Source: Dyadobacter jejuensis (GTDB lineage Bacteria > Bacteroidota > Bacteroidia > Cytophagales > Spirosomataceae). From it: a DNA stretch of 64,000 nt. Made by a program: the position numbers and the translations under genes. Each line of letters opens with the position of its first letter. The stretch's first letter is position 1. The stretch spans positions 1 to 64,000 of the forward strand of contig NZ_QGDT01000010.1 of the NCBI RefSeq assembly GCF_003149085.1, given 5' to 3'. The notes beneath the pieces were generated by a model. That model had not been told where the DNA came from and ran no database searches. It worked only from the letters and a program-made list of their open reading frames with translations. Positions 34,845-43,995 of the stretch are shown here, piece after piece.

Positions 34845-36149
34845 ATGATGTTAAAAACTAGAGTTCCCTTTTTACTTTGGCTACTAATCCTCACTGGGCT
34901 GTCCGTCCAGGCCCAGCCTGCACAGACCAGCTACCAAGTGGTTGTAGCCCCCGATAAGCTCGACTGGACTTACAAAACCGGTGAAAATGTAAAATTCACC
35001 GTTCAGGTGTTACACTTGGGCAACCTGGTGCCTCATGTAGAGGTTATGTACGAGATAGGCCCCGAAAAAATGACCCCCACCATTCGTGAGACAAAAAAAG
35101 CTACCGAAGGGAAACTTACTATAGACGGCGGAACACTCAAAACGCCCGGTTTCCTACGCTGTATTGCCACTATCACCATCGACGGGACCCGTTACCGTGG
35201 CCTGGCAACGGCAGGTTTTGAACCCCAAAAAATAGAACCTACCGTCAGCAACCCTTCCGATTTTGATGCTTTTTGGGATAAGGCCAAAAACGAACTCGCC
35301 CAGATCCCCATTCAACCCACCATGACGCTGCTGCCCGAACGCTGTACCGAAACGGTCAATGTTTATCATGTGAGCCTGGAGAACGCCCCCAAAGGGTCCA
35401 AAATCTATGGGATACTATGCATGCCCAAAAAGCCGGGGAAATACCCTGCATTATTGCGCGTTCCTGGTGCTGGAGTACGGGGTTATTACGGCGATGTTGG
35501 CAATGCCGCCAAGGGTATGATCACACTAGAAATAGGTATCCATGGCATTCCTGTCACTATGGAAGCGGGGGTATATAACGATATACGCTATGGAAGCTTA
35601 TCGGGCTATCCGGCATACAACCTCGACAGCCCCGATCGGTTCTACTATAAAAGAGTATACCTAGGCTGCCTGAGAGCCAACGACTTTCTGACAAGCCTTC
35701 CTGAATTTGATGGTACAAACCTAGCCGTAACGGGAGGAAGCCAAGGAGGTGCTCTGAGTATCGTTACGGCCGGTCTCGACAAAAGGGTGAAATGGCTCGG
35801 TGCTTTTTATCCGGCACTGAGCGATGTCACGGGCTACCTTCATGGCCGTGCAGGTGGATGGCCTCATTATTTCGACAAAAACAACAAGGAGTATAACAAC
35901 TATTCCCAGAAGTTGAATACGGTGGGATATTACGATGTCGTTAATTTTGCCAGAAGGATCACCGTTCCAGGTCATTATATGTGGGGCTTTAACGATGAGA
36001 CCTGCCCTCCCACCTCCATGTATGCTGCTTATAACGTGATCTCCGCGCCCAAACAACTTACCCTGTTTCAGGATACAGGGCATTGGACCTATCCCGAAGA
36101 AAGAGCGCAGATGGGCGACTGGCTTTTGAAACGGCTCAAAGGGGAATAA
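34845..36149 (+). CDS. Secreted AXE1-family carbohydrate acetyl esterase
   Basis: A 434-residue protein with a signal peptide (1-24, ending VQAQ). Residues about 28-130 form a beta-sandwich; the rest is an AXE1 (acetylxylan esterase/cephalosporin-C deacetylase) alpha/beta hydrolase. The triad can be read as Ser299 in GGSQGG, Asp384 in WGFNDETCPP and His413 in DTGHWTYPE. RAGGWPHYF is also characteristic of this family. The gene is transcribed away from RluF and the PUL, but it would fit removal of acetyl groups from the PUL's glycan. Two adjacent ATG codons are possible starts (34845 or 34848). Confidence 0.88.
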   Translation: MMLKTRVPFLLWLLILTGLSVQAQPAQTSYQVVVAPDKLDWTYKTGENVKFTVQVLHLGNLVPHVEVMYEIGPEKMTPTIRETKKATEGKLTIDGGTLKTPGFLRCIATITIDGTRYRGLATAGFEPQKIEPTVSNPSDFDAFWDKAKNELAQIPIQPTMTLLPERCTETVNVYHVSLENAPKGSKIYGILCMPKKPGKYPALLRVPGAGVRGYYGDVGNAAKGMITLEIGIHGIPVTMEAGVYNDIRYGSLSGYPAYNLDSPDRFYYKRVYLGCLRANDFLTSLPEFDGTNLAVTGGSQGGALSIVTAGLDKRVKWLGAFYPALSDVTGYLHGRAGGWPHYFDKNNKEYNNYSQKLNTVGYYDVVNFARRITVPGHYMWGFNDETCPPTSMYAAYNVISAPKQLTLFQDTGHWTYPEERAQMGDWLLKRLKGE

Positions 36150-36166
36150 ATATGTAGCAAAAAAAA

Positions 36167-36201
36167 TAGAACCGCAGCCCTTTTCAAGACTGCGGTTCTA
36201 T
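36167..36201. terminator. Bidirectional terminator after esterase gene
   Basis: ATAGAACCGCAG (36167-36178) pairs perfectly with CTGCGGTTCTAT (36190-36201). An A-rich run precedes it and converging genes lie on either side. Confidence 0.75.
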
Positions 36202-36240
36202 ATAGCTTTTCAGGATGCAGGGTTGGCCCTATCGTCCCAC

Positions 36241-36603
36241 TTAGTCGATTTTAATAACTTCGGCAGGGATGTTGTACTGCAAAACGAGTTCTTTGGTGAA
36301 CCGTACATGTCCCTTAGGAGCTAACAAATAAAGCTTGGCGCCTTTCATGCCAGCCAATTCGCTTAAAAGCTTCCATTTGGATACACTACCCCGTGGTTGA
36401 TCCGTTTTGAGGGATACTTCTAGGTAGTGCCTGTTAAACATATTTACCCCGGTTACATCTGGAATAAACTTTTCATTATCCGCCGCCCGCTCATAAGCTG
36501 TAGGGGTATCATAGCCTTCCATATTGGCCTGAATTTCCTTAAAACCGTGCGCTTGCGCCCATTTTACCGCCAGAGGTATAAAACTTTCTTTTTCCATAAA
36601 CAT
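36241..36603 (-). CDS. Small uncharacterised protein, possible PD-(D/E)xK-like fold
   Basis: A 120-residue soluble protein I do not recognise as a named family. The order of features is an N-terminal helix (PLAVKWAQAHGFKEIQANMEGYD), then FIPDVTG, a strand with YLEVSLKTD, a helix (VSKWKLLSELAGMKGAKLYLLAPKG) and a C-terminal strand. A PD, then an acidic residue and Lys on the next strand, resembles the nuclease core of the PD-(D/E)xK superfamily, but the spacing (E-x-x-x-K) is not canonical. It is alone on its strand between the esterase and a TPR gene. Met1 or Met3 could be the start. Confidence 0.65.
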   Translation of the reverse strand: MFMEKESFIPLAVKWAQAHGFKEIQANMEGYDTPTAYERAADNEKFIPDVTGVNMFNRHYLEVSLKTDQPRGSVSKWKLLSELAGMKGAKLYLLAPKGHVRFTKELVLQYNIPAEVIKID

Positions 36604-36774
36604 TATAAAAATATGACCTCCATTATCTGGAGATCTTGATATACTACTATTCGCTTTAAAAAATCAAGTGGAAATGTAATGCGACTCCTGAAGAGTCCAA
36701 TTGAAATGATCGTCGACAATTATTTGTAAAATTAGCAGAATTAAGCGAAACTACCAAATTTAATTCTACAACCC

Positions 36775-37101
36775 CTAGTCTTCCAACTCGTCCAAAAAAT
36801 TGCGATAGGCGTTAATCAATTCTTGTTTAGGCTTTTGTTGGCCTAGCTTTTCGGCCAGGGCGATTCCAGCCTCATAAATCCTTTCGGCCTCTTCTATTTT
36901 TTCTAATGTGGCATAAAAATTTGCGGCATGGTAATAGGTTGGAAGATAATCCGGAAAATCCTTTAACAGCTGTTCAAAGAGTTGACGACTTTCGTTGGGG
37001 TCCGACTTGAGATACTCCAAAGCCAAAGCATAAATATTGAAAGGATCCTGAGGGTCTTCCCGGTAAAATGCCAATAAATTATCCAATAATGTATTTTCCA
37101 T
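36775..37101 (-). CDS. Small tetratricopeptide-repeat protein
   Basis: A 108-residue helical protein with about two and a half TPR units: DPFNIYALALEYLKSDPNESRQLFEQLLKDFPDYLPTYYHAANFYATLEKIEEAERIYEAGIALAEKLG. There is no signal peptide, so it is probably cytoplasmic and mediates protein contacts. It is divergent from etfB, with about 95 bp between the two starts. Confidence 0.8.
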   Translation of the reverse strand: MENTLLDNLLAFYREDPQDPFNIYALALEYLKSDPNESRQLFEQLLKDFPDYLPTYYHAANFYATLEKIEEAERIYEAGIALAEKLGQQKPKQELINAYRNFLDELED

Positions 37102-37195
37102 GTAGACTTATTATGCTTGCATACTATTTAAGATTTTCATTATATTGCAGGACAAAGATAGCCTTAGAAATAACATTTCAGACCAGAAAAAACCT

Positions 37196-37933
37196 ATGAA
37201 AATATTAGTTTGTATCACCAACGTTCCTGACACAACTGCCAAGATAACCTTAAATGCGGACCAGACAGCCGTCAATAAGACTGGTTTGCCACATATTATA
37301 GGCCCTTACGACGACTACGCCCTAGCCAGAGGCGTGGAGCTACGCGACCAGCTGAGCGGCCACCTCACCGTGCTTCATGTAGGCCTAGCCGACGCTGAGC
37401 CACAAATCAGGAAGGCCTTAGCCATTGGCGCCGATCAGGCCATTCGGGTCAACATGGACCCTGAGGATTCCTATATAACCGCCACCCAAATCGCCCATAT
37501 TGCGGCTCAAAACCAGTACGATTTGATTCTGATGGGGCGAGAGAGCTTAGACTATAACAGTGGAGTGGTACATGGCTTAGTGGGTGAAATGCTAGGAACC
37601 CCCTCCTATTCTCCAGTTATGAAACTAGAGATAGATGGAAATATGGCCACCATAACCAGGGAAATTGAAGGAGGCAAGGAAATACTCACCTGCGAGCTAC
37701 CCCTGGTATTGGGCTGCCAGGAGCCCATTGCCGAATGGAAGATCCCTAATATGCGCGGGATCATGTCGGCCAGGAGCAAACCACTCGAGGTGGTAGAACC
37801 CGTAGCCGACCAGGCATTGAGCCAGCCAGTAGGCTATAGCTTACCGGCCCCCAAAGGAGCGTGCAAAATGATCCCATTGGACGATGTAGCCTCTTTAATT
37901 AACCTATTACAGACCGAAGCGAAGGTATTGTAG
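37196..37933 (+). CDS. etfB: Electron transfer flavoprotein beta subunit
   Basis: A 245-residue protein that with EtfA passes electrons from acyl-CoA and other dehydrogenases to the quinone pool. The start MKILVCITNVPDTTAKI at 37196 is the normal family N-terminus; a TTG at 37145 would add 17 non-conserved residues. Later motifs are GPYDDYALARGVELRD, DLILMGRESLDYNSGVVHGLVGEMLG and ANGREIEGG-like TREIEGGKEILTCELPLVLG, followed by PNMRGIMSARSKPLEVVEP. The gene is followed 53 bp later by etfA on the same strand. Confidence 0.92.
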   Translation: MKILVCITNVPDTTAKITLNADQTAVNKTGLPHIIGPYDDYALARGVELRDQLSGHLTVLHVGLADAEPQIRKALAIGADQAIRVNMDPEDSYITATQIAHIAAQNQYDLILMGRESLDYNSGVVHGLVGEMLGTPSYSPVMKLEIDGNMATITREIEGGKEILTCELPLVLGCQEPIAEWKIPNMRGIMSARSKPLEVVEPVADQALSQPVGYSLPAPKGACKMIPLDDVASLINLLQTEAKVL

Positions 37934-37986
37934 CGGAGCAACCTAGCTCCCTTCCAATACATCTCGACCATTTAAATAAAAATATT

Positions 37987-38955
37987 ATGTCCATTCTCGT
38001 ATTTATAGAAACAGAAAATAAAGCCATCAAAAAAAATGCCCAAGAGGCTATAACCTATGCCCGGGCAGTGGCCGATATGACAGACACCACCGTTACGGCG
38101 CTCATAATAGGCAGCCTTGAAGGTGGTGAAGCCTCTAAAGCGGGGCAGTATGGCGCCGACAAGGTACTCCATGTGGAGGACGCCCAGCTGGAGCACCATA
38201 ATAGCATGGCCTATGCGAGTGCAGTAGCCGCAGCGGCTCAAATAGAATCGTCCAAGGTAGTTATATTGGCCAAATCGGGCCTTGCCGATGCCGTGGCCGC
38301 CCGGGCCGCCGCCAAATTAAAAGCCGGAATCGTGTCGGGAGTCACGGCACTTCCGCAGATCGACGGCTCTTCTTTCTCGGTACAGCGCAGCATTTTCACG
38401 GGTAAGGCCTTTTCTCAGACACAAATCAATTCTGAAACCAAAATTCTTGTCATCAATAAGAACACTATCGAAACACAGACTTCGGAAAAGCAAGCAACCG
38501 TTGAACCCTTTGCTCCAAGCGTCCCGGAAACCGACTTTAAAGCCAAAGTAATAGATACCGAAAAAGCCACGGGTGATATTCTGTTGACCGACGCCGATAT
38601 TATCGTTTCAGGTGGTCGGGGGATGAAAGGTCCCGAACATTGGCAAGCATTATTGGACTTAGCCAGTGCACTCGGTGCCGCTACGGGCTGTTCCAAGCCT
38701 GTGTCGGACCTCGATTGGCGACCTCATCATGAACATATTGGCCAAACAGGTATTAAGGTGGCTCCAAACTTGTATATCGCTTGTGGAATATCAGGGGCCA
38801 TTCAACACTTGGCGGGTGTAAACGGCTCCAAATGCATTGTAGTCATCAATAAAGACCCTGAAGCCCCATTTTTCAAGGCTGCCGATTATGGCATAGTGGG
38901 CGACGTCTTTGAGGTACTCCCCAAGTTGACAGAGGCCGCAAAAAACCGACATTAA
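37987..38955 (+). CDS. etfA: Electron transfer flavoprotein alpha subunit
   Basis: A 322-residue subunit. The N-terminal half (1-190) is the EtfAB-fold domain. The C-terminal FAD-binding part contains IIVSGGRGMKGPEHW, GAATGCSKPVSDLDWRPHHEHIGQTGIKVAPNLYIACGISGAIQHLAG and VINKDPEAPFFKAADYGIVGD, the classic EtfA signature. It forms the heterodimer with EtfB. The gene ends before a strong hairpin terminator. Confidence 0.95.
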   Translation: MSILVFIETENKAIKKNAQEAITYARAVADMTDTTVTALIIGSLEGGEASKAGQYGADKVLHVEDAQLEHHNSMAYASAVAAAAQIESSKVVILAKSGLADAVAARAAAKLKAGIVSGVTALPQIDGSSFSVQRSIFTGKAFSQTQINSETKILVINKNTIETQTSEKQATVEPFAPSVPETDFKAKVIDTEKATGDILLTDADIIVSGGRGMKGPEHWQALLDLASALGAATGCSKPVSDLDWRPHHEHIGQTGIKVAPNLYIACGISGAIQHLAGVNGSKCIVVINKDPEAPFFKAADYGIVGDVFEVLPKLTEAAKNRH

Positions 38956-39058
38956 GCGCCTAGAGCGAAATTTAAACACGCTTCAAGGGTACTATAAACC
39001 TTAGAAATACAGGCATTTGTAGTTCCTGGAGTGGGCATATATAACCTCATTCTGTAAG

Positions 39059-39096
39059 ATAACCTGTTTTGCATTTTTTTATGCAGGGCAGGTTAT
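39059..39096 (+). terminator. Terminator after etfA
   Basis: ATAACCTG (39059-39066) pairs with CAGGTTAT (39089-39096), with an inner TGCAT/ATGCA pairing around a T-rich loop. It is followed by a T-rich stretch and separates etfBA from the nuclease gene. Confidence 0.7.
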
Positions 39097-39174
39097 TTAT
39101 TTTTGCATAAGATTGGGGAAAACTTAAAGTAAAATTGTCGCCATTGAATGGAGGTTGACAGATAAATCAAAACT

Positions 39175-39768
39175 GTGAAAAAAATAAAATTAGAAATATT
39201 GGGATTAAGTCCTAGCCAATCCCAGGCCGGATCGTTTGCGTTAGTATTGGGAGAAGAGCTGGGAAATCGACGGTTGCCTATCATTATTGGCGTGTTTGAA
39301 GCTCAAGCCATCGCCGTCCAAATCGAGAATATCATGCCCAATAGGCCTATGACGCACGACCTCTTCAAATCCTTCGCCGAAGGCATGAATTATGACTTAA
39401 AGGAGATATTTATATCGGATCTTAAAGAGGGGATTTTTTACGCAAAAATAATTTGCACCGATAAGATTCGCGAAGTAGAAATAGATGCCCGTCCGTCGGA
39501 TGCCATTGCGATTGGTCTGCGTTTCGATATTCCCATCTTTACCACCGACTCCATCATGTCTGAGGCCGGCTTGATAGCCAATACCGACCAGGACGAAGAA
39601 ATAGACGACGAAGAACAAATCATAGAGACCGTGGAGCCCGCCCGCAAAGAGGTGCCTCTTCGCGACATGTCTTTCGACGACCTTCAGAAAATGCTGGACG
39701 ATGCCCTGGCTCACGAGGACTACGAAAAAGCCGCTAAGATCAGAGATGAAATGGGCAGCAGAAACTAA
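39175..39768 (+). CDS. Bifunctional nuclease (BFN/DUF151) with UVR motif
   Basis: A 197-residue cytoplasmic protein. Residues 1-145 match the bifunctional nuclease domain: LGLSPSQSQAGSFALVLGEELGNRRLPIIIGVFEAQAIA, then EVEIDARPSDAIAIGLRFDIPIF. An acidic linker leads to a C-terminal UVR motif (about 163-193, FDDLQKMLDDALAHEDYEKAAKIRDEM), which in UvrB mediates UvrC contact. The combination is common in Bacteroidota. GTG at 39175 is the best start; no ATG gives the conserved N-terminus. The family has been reported to cut RNA and DNA; its cell role is unclear. Confidence 0.88.
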   Translation: MKKIKLEILGLSPSQSQAGSFALVLGEELGNRRLPIIIGVFEAQAIAVQIENIMPNRPMTHDLFKSFAEGMNYDLKEIFISDLKEGIFYAKIICTDKIREVEIDARPSDAIAIGLRFDIPIFTTDSIMSEAGLIANTDQDEEIDDEEQIIETVEPARKEVPLRDMSFDDLQKMLDDALAHEDYEKAAKIRDEMGSRN

Positions 39769-39808
39769 TCGGGGGTAATTCGTTAAAAATAGTTAAGTGT
39801 ACGGTACA

Positions 39809-39842
39809 TTTGAACCGCATTAACTAATAAATGCTACTTTTG
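39809..39842 (+). promoter_or_regulatory. Promoter of the ftsX cluster
   Basis: TTTG at 39809-39812 and TACTTTTG at 39835-39842, spaced by 22 bases, fit TTTG-N(17-23)-TAnnTTTG without mismatch. This lies 41 bp into the gap after the nuclease gene and 51 bp before the ftsX start. Confidence 0.6.
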
Positions 39843-39893
39843 CTTGGTAATGACTCCAATAAACTAAAGAACTTTTGCTGAAATTATATCCTT

Positions 39894-40772
39894 ATGCCTA
39901 AAAAGAAGAAGATTGGTAGCTATCCTAACGCTATGATTGTGATGAGCCTCACGGCAGCTCTGTTCCTAATAGGCTTTTGTGGCTTGCTGGTGATTCAATC
40001 GAAAAAGCTAGTGTCGATCATTCGGGAGAATATTGAGGTGAGGGTATTTATTGATAAAGAAGTATCGAAGGCCGGTCAGGACTCGATACGTACCAAAATA
40101 GCTCCCCAGACCTTTGTATTAAAATCTACCAAAGTGGCCCCTATTACTTTTGTATCTAAAGAGGAAGCCGCCAAGGAGTTTATAGAAGGCACCAAAGAAG
40201 ATTTCACGACCTTGCTTGGAGAAAATCCGCTGCGCGATAGCTATAGGATAAAAATTGGAGAAGAATATTTCGAAGAATCCAAGCTCAAGGCTATTAAGGC
40301 CGACTTGGAGACCATACCTGGTGTATATGAAGTGGTGTATCAGGAAGATCTGGCCGACAATATCAACCGGAACGTATCGAAAATATATACCATCTTGGCC
40401 AGCTTTGCCCTTATTATGCTAGTCATCATTGTATTGCTTGTCAATAATACCATAAAATTAGCCATTTACTCCCAACGCTTTCTGATTCGCAGTATGCAGC
40501 TGGTAGGGGCTACCGATGGCTTCATTCAAAAGCCTTATCTCTTTAGAGGGGCGATGCAGGGACTAGTAGGAGGTATTTTGGCGGCTGGATTGCTCCTAGT
40601 ACTTCAACAGCTGGCCGTCAACAATATAGAGGGCCTAGCCGGTTTGCAAGAATACGACAAGCTCATCATTCTAGTAGGCGTGGTGATGGTGTTAGGCTTG
40701 CTAGTCGGATTGGCCAGTACCTATCAGTCCCTCACCAGATACCTAAAGATGTCCCTCGACCAATTGTATTAA
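39894..40772 (+). CDS. ftsX: Cell-division ABC transporter membrane subunit FtsX
   Basis: A 292-residue inner-membrane protein that with FtsE regulates septal cell-wall hydrolases. Four membrane helices are visible: one at about 18-40, then three in the C-terminal half (about 165-190, 215-240, 260-282). The extracytoplasmic domain between helix 1 and 2 contains ESIRV-like NIEVRVFIDKEVSK and PLRDSYRIKIGEEYFE, typical of FtsX. RSMQLVGATDGFIQKPYLFRGAMQGLVGG is the conserved loop. No ftsE is adjacent, which is normal for Bacteroidota. It begins the ftsX-DUF3098-uppP-truB-ribF cluster. Confidence 0.92.
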   Translation: MPKKKKIGSYPNAMIVMSLTAALFLIGFCGLLVIQSKKLVSIIRENIEVRVFIDKEVSKAGQDSIRTKIAPQTFVLKSTKVAPITFVSKEEAAKEFIEGTKEDFTTLLGENPLRDSYRIKIGEEYFEESKLKAIKADLETIPGVYEVVYQEDLADNINRNVSKIYTILASFALIMLVIIVLLVNNTIKLAIYSQRFLIRSMQLVGATDGFIQKPYLFRGAMQGLVGGILAAGLLLVLQQLAVNNIEGLAGLQEYDKLIILVGVVMVLGLLVGLASTYQSLTRYLKMSLDQLY

Positions 40773-40791
40773 CCCTTAAAACAGCATAACC

Positions 40792-41031
40792 ATGGAATTC
40801 AAAAAACAAGACACGAGCTCCCGTGCCACCAACACGCAAATGCCTTTTTCAAAGCGTAATTATCTCACCATGATTATTGGGATCGTCGTGATTCTTTCTG
40901 GGTTTTTAATTATGACCTTCGACACGGAGGCCTTTGGCTTCGGCCTTCTAGGACTTACCGTGGGGCCTATCATTACCGTCATTGGTTTCTTAATCGAATT
41001 CTGGGCTATTTTAAGTAAACCACAAGCATGA
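40792..41031 (+). CDS. DUF3098 small membrane protein
   Basis: A 79-residue protein with two membrane helices (about 27-45 and 52-73). The segment [25 protein letters not shown] and [21 protein letters not shown] match DUF3098, a Bacteroidota family encoded between ftsX and uppP. Its function is unknown; constant neighbourhood suggests a part in envelope growth. Its stop codon overlaps the uppP start by four bases. Confidence 0.9.
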   Translation: MEFKKQDTSSRATNTQMPFSKRNYLTMIIGIVVILSGFLIMTFDTEAFGFGLLGLTVGPIITVIGFLIEFWAILSKPQA

Positions 41032-41810
41032 GTATTTGGCAAGCTATTATCCTCGCTATTGTAGAGGGAATTACTGAATTTTTGCCCGTCTCTTCCACGG
41101 GCCATATGATCATCGCCTCCTCCGTAATGGGCATCAGTCATTTGGAATTCACGAAGATGTTTACGGTTAATATTCAATTCGGGGCCATATTATCGGTCAT
41201 CGTCTTATATTGGAAGCGCTTTTTTCAGAGTACAGCATTTTATTTTAAGCTTTTTGTGGCCTTTTTACCAGCCGCTTTTTTTGGTTTATTGCTCAGTGAC
41301 CTCATCGACGAGCTTCTCGAAAATGTGGTAGTAGTAGCCATATCTCTTTTGGTAGGTGGTATTATTCTGGTATTTATCGACCGCATAGCCAACGACACCG
41401 ACGAGGACGATAAAGAAATAGGCTATTTCGATGCCCTCAAAATTGGTTTATTTCAATGTATCGCCATGATACCTGGAGTATCGCGTTCGGCCTCGACGAT
41501 CATTGGAGGTATGCTTCAAGGGTTTTCTAGAAAGCAAGCAGCCGAATTTTCATTTTTCCTGGCGGTACCTACCATGGCGGCAGCTGGTGGATACAAACTC
41601 CTAAAGACCTATGATACCATTCAGGCTGCCGATATACAGACCTTGCTGATAGGCAATGTAGTGGCCTTTGTAGTAGCCATGATGGCGATAAAGTTTTTTA
41701 TCTCCTTCCTTACTAAATACGGATTCAAAGTCTTTGGCTATTACCGAATCGTTTTAGGATTACTTATACTTGGCCTTCTGGCCTCTGGATATCAGCTAGA
41801 AATAGTATAG
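41028..41810 (+). CDS. uppP: Undecaprenyl-diphosphatase UppP (BacA)
   Basis: A 260-residue polytopic enzyme that dephosphorylates undecaprenyl diphosphate so that the lipid carrier of cell-wall and polysaccharide synthesis can be reused. The two signature segments are [15 protein letters not shown] (about 12-27) and [10 protein letters not shown] (about 152-161). The length is normal. It overlaps the DUF3098 gene (ATGA), indicating translational coupling. Confidence 0.95.
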   Translation: MSIWQAIILAIVEGITEFLPVSSTGHMIIASSVMGISHLEFTKMFTVNIQFGAILSVIVLYWKRFFQSTAFYFKLFVAFLPAAFFGLLLSDLIDELLENVVVVAISLLVGGIILVFIDRIANDTDEDDKEIGYFDALKIGLFQCIAMIPGVSRSASTIIGGMLQGFSRKQAAEFSFFLAVPTMAAAGGYKLLKTYDTIQAADIQTLLIGNVVAFVVAMMAIKFFISFLTKYGFKVFGYYRIVLGLLILGLLASGYQLEIV

Positions 41811-41843
41811 TCCGGCTCCATTATTATTTACGAACACCATATT

Positions 41844-42542
41844 TTGAGTACTGAACAACCCATACCCGACGAGGGCGAAGTAATATTGATTGACAAACCA
41901 TTGACGTGGACCTCCTTCGACGTGGCCAATAAGTTGAAGAGGGCCTGCAAATTCAAAAAAATAGGTCATGCAGGAACCCTCGATCCCCTGGCTACAGGGC
42001 TTTTGATACTCTGTACGGGGAAAAAGACCAAACAAATCGATCAGTATCAGGCACAAGAAAAAGAGTATACTGGCACCCTCATATTAGGCAAGACGACCCC
42101 GTCGATCGACCTGGAAACGGAATTTGATGCCGAATTCCCCACCGAACATATTGACCAAGCATTGATGGACGAGGCCCGAGCCAAGCTTACTGGTCAAATC
42201 GAACAGACTCCCCCCATATTTTCGGCGGTAAAGGTGGATGGAGAGCGGTTATATAAAAAAGCTCGTAGAGGCGAAACTGCCGAAATAAAAAAACGGGTAG
42301 TCACCATTTCCACCTTCGAGATCGACACGACCGATTTCCCCGCCATACATTTCAGAATCGTATGCACCAAAGGAACCTACATAAGGAGTATGGTTCGTGA
42401 TTTTGGGACACTTGTAGGAAGCGGGGCTTATCTGGCAGCTTTACGCCGTACAAGGATAGGAGATTTCTCCGTTGAACAAGCAACCGATCTGACGGCCTTC
42501 ATACAAGCTAAGAGGGCGGAGCTAAATTTGCCTACCGAATAA
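41844..42542 (+). CDS. truB: tRNA pseudouridine-55 synthase TruB
   Basis: A 232-residue enzyme making pseudouridine 55 in the T-loop of tRNA. The catalytic Asp47 is in GHAGTLDPLATGLL, preceded by IDKPLTWTSFDV, and followed by QTPPIFSAVKVDGERLYKKARRGE and GTYIRSMVRDFG. It is the short form without a C-terminal PUA extension. The only plausible start is a TTG at 41844. Its stop codon overlaps the ribF start by one base (TAATG). Confidence 0.94.
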   Translation: MSTEQPIPDEGEVILIDKPLTWTSFDVANKLKRACKFKKIGHAGTLDPLATGLLILCTGKKTKQIDQYQAQEKEYTGTLILGKTTPSIDLETEFDAEFPTEHIDQALMDEARAKLTGQIEQTPPIFSAVKVDGERLYKKARRGETAEIKKRVVTISTFEIDTTDFPAIHFRIVCTKGTYIRSMVRDFGTLVGSGAYLAALRRTRIGDFSVEQATDLTAFIQAKRAELNLPTE

Positions 42543-43474
42543 TGAAAATTTATAATAATCTAGAGGTCCTGCAAAAATTACCGGGGGCTGTTGTTACCAG
42601 CGGCACATTCGATGGGGTACATCTGGGTCACCAAAAAATATTGGATAGGCTGAAAGAGATCAGCAAGCAACAAGGTGGCGAATCGGTGGTGGTAACGTAC
42701 TGGCCACATCCGCGGATGGTCGTGTCGGACATGCACGATGAACTCTTGTTATTGTCGACGATCGAGGAGAAGATTGCATTATTGGAAGCATTGGGAATAG
42801 ACAATCTGGTGATCGTCCCCTTTACCCGATCCTTTTCTGAGCTCTCCTCCTTGGCCTTTATACAACAGATTTTGGTAGAAAAAATTGGGACCAAAAAGTT
42901 GGTGATAGGATACGACCATCGGTTTGGACGAAATCGAGAAGGTAGCTTCGATTTTCTAAAACAAAACTGTAGCAAATTTGGCTTCGAAGTAGAGGAGATA
43001 CCCCGCCAGGACATCGAAGATATGGCCATTAGTTCGTCTCGTATTCGCAAAGCCCTACTAACAGGCCAGGTGGGGGATGCCATGGAGCTGTTAGGCAGAG
43101 CCTACAGCCTTACTGGCACCGTGGTCAAAGGCAAGCAACTGGGTCGTAACCTCGGTTTCCCTACCGCCAACATTCAAATTCTGGAAACCCATAAGCTCAT
43201 ACCTGCTAACGGCGTGTATGTGATAAGAGCCATTCACCGAGGTACTACCTATCATGGTATGCTCAATATAGGAACTCGCCCTACCGTCGATGGCCACCAG
43301 CGTACCATTGAAGCCCATCTTTTCGACTTTAACACTGATATATATGGGGAGGAGCTTACCGTGGCGTTATTGACTTATATTCGCCAGGAGCAAAAATTCG
43401 ATTCCCTAGAACGACTCGTTGAGCAGATTAACCGGGATGAAGTACAGGCCAAAAAGTTCTTAAATTTAAACTAG
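42542..43474 (+). CDS. ribF: Bifunctional riboflavin kinase / FAD synthetase RibF
   Basis: A 310-residue enzyme that phosphorylates riboflavin to FMN and adenylates it to FAD. The N-terminal nucleotidyltransferase domain (about 15-180) has GTFDGVHLGHQKIL, VIGYDHRFGRNREG and ISSSRIRKALLTG. The C-terminal flavokinase domain (about 185-308) has GRNLGFPTANI, NGVYVI and MLNIGTRPTVDG. It overlaps truB by one base. Confidence 0.95.
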   Translation: MKIYNNLEVLQKLPGAVVTSGTFDGVHLGHQKILDRLKEISKQQGGESVVVTYWPHPRMVVSDMHDELLLLSTIEEKIALLEALGIDNLVIVPFTRSFSELSSLAFIQQILVEKIGTKKLVIGYDHRFGRNREGSFDFLKQNCSKFGFEVEEIPRQDIEDMAISSSRIRKALLTGQVGDAMELLGRAYSLTGTVVKGKQLGRNLGFPTANIQILETHKLIPANGVYVIRAIHRGTTYHGMLNIGTRPTVDGHQRTIEAHLFDFNTDIYGEELTVALLTYIRQEQKFDSLERLVEQINRDEVQAKKFLNLN

Positions 43475-43505
43475 CATAACCGCCCAGCATAACCTAAAAG
43501 ATATA

Positions 43506-43877
43506 ATGAGTATTATTTTTGAAAGAATAGATCATGTCATGTTATGCATTCCGGTTGGAGCTGAACAACAGGCCCGAGCGTTTTACGGTGGGGTATTAGG
43601 CCTCACCGAATTGACCGACTTAGGCTACCCCATCCCCAATGGGGCTATCTGGTATCAGATTGGAAATATACAACTCCATATTCGTGCAGAAGAGTCGGGC
43701 GGAGAGATCTCACAGCGGCATCCGGCTTTTATAGTAGCAGACCTAGAAAACGCTCGTCAGCGCCTCATGGACGCCAATATTCGGCTTAGAAATGATAGTC
43801 AAATCCCTGATCGTAAACGTTTTTCCTTTTGGGATCCCTTCGATAACCGAATAGAACTTATAGAGATGTTGCCCTGA
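43506..43877 (+). CDS. Glyoxalase/bleomycin-resistance (VOC) superfamily protein
   Basis: A 123-residue protein with the paired beta-alpha-beta-beta-beta units of the vicinal oxygen chelate fold: RIDHVMLCIPVGAEQQARAFYGGVLGLTEL, IQLHI and FWDPFDNRIELIEM. His9, His59-region and Glu near the C-terminus are possible metal ligands. Substrate is unknown. It may be the last gene of the ftsX-ribF transcript, 31 bp behind ribF. Confidence 0.85.
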   Translation: MSIIFERIDHVMLCIPVGAEQQARAFYGGVLGLTELTDLGYPIPNGAIWYQIGNIQLHIRAEESGGEISQRHPAFIVADLENARQRLMDANIRLRNDSQIPDRKRFSFWDPFDNRIELIEMLP

Positions 43878-43995
43878 TGCCCTGGCGCTATACCAAATTT
43901 ACCTTTGGCTCATTTCCTCTCCTATTATAAGGAACATTATCAAAAAGTAATTCTAAATTTGCAGCCTACTACGACCTGCAAAGTCGAATGACCAT

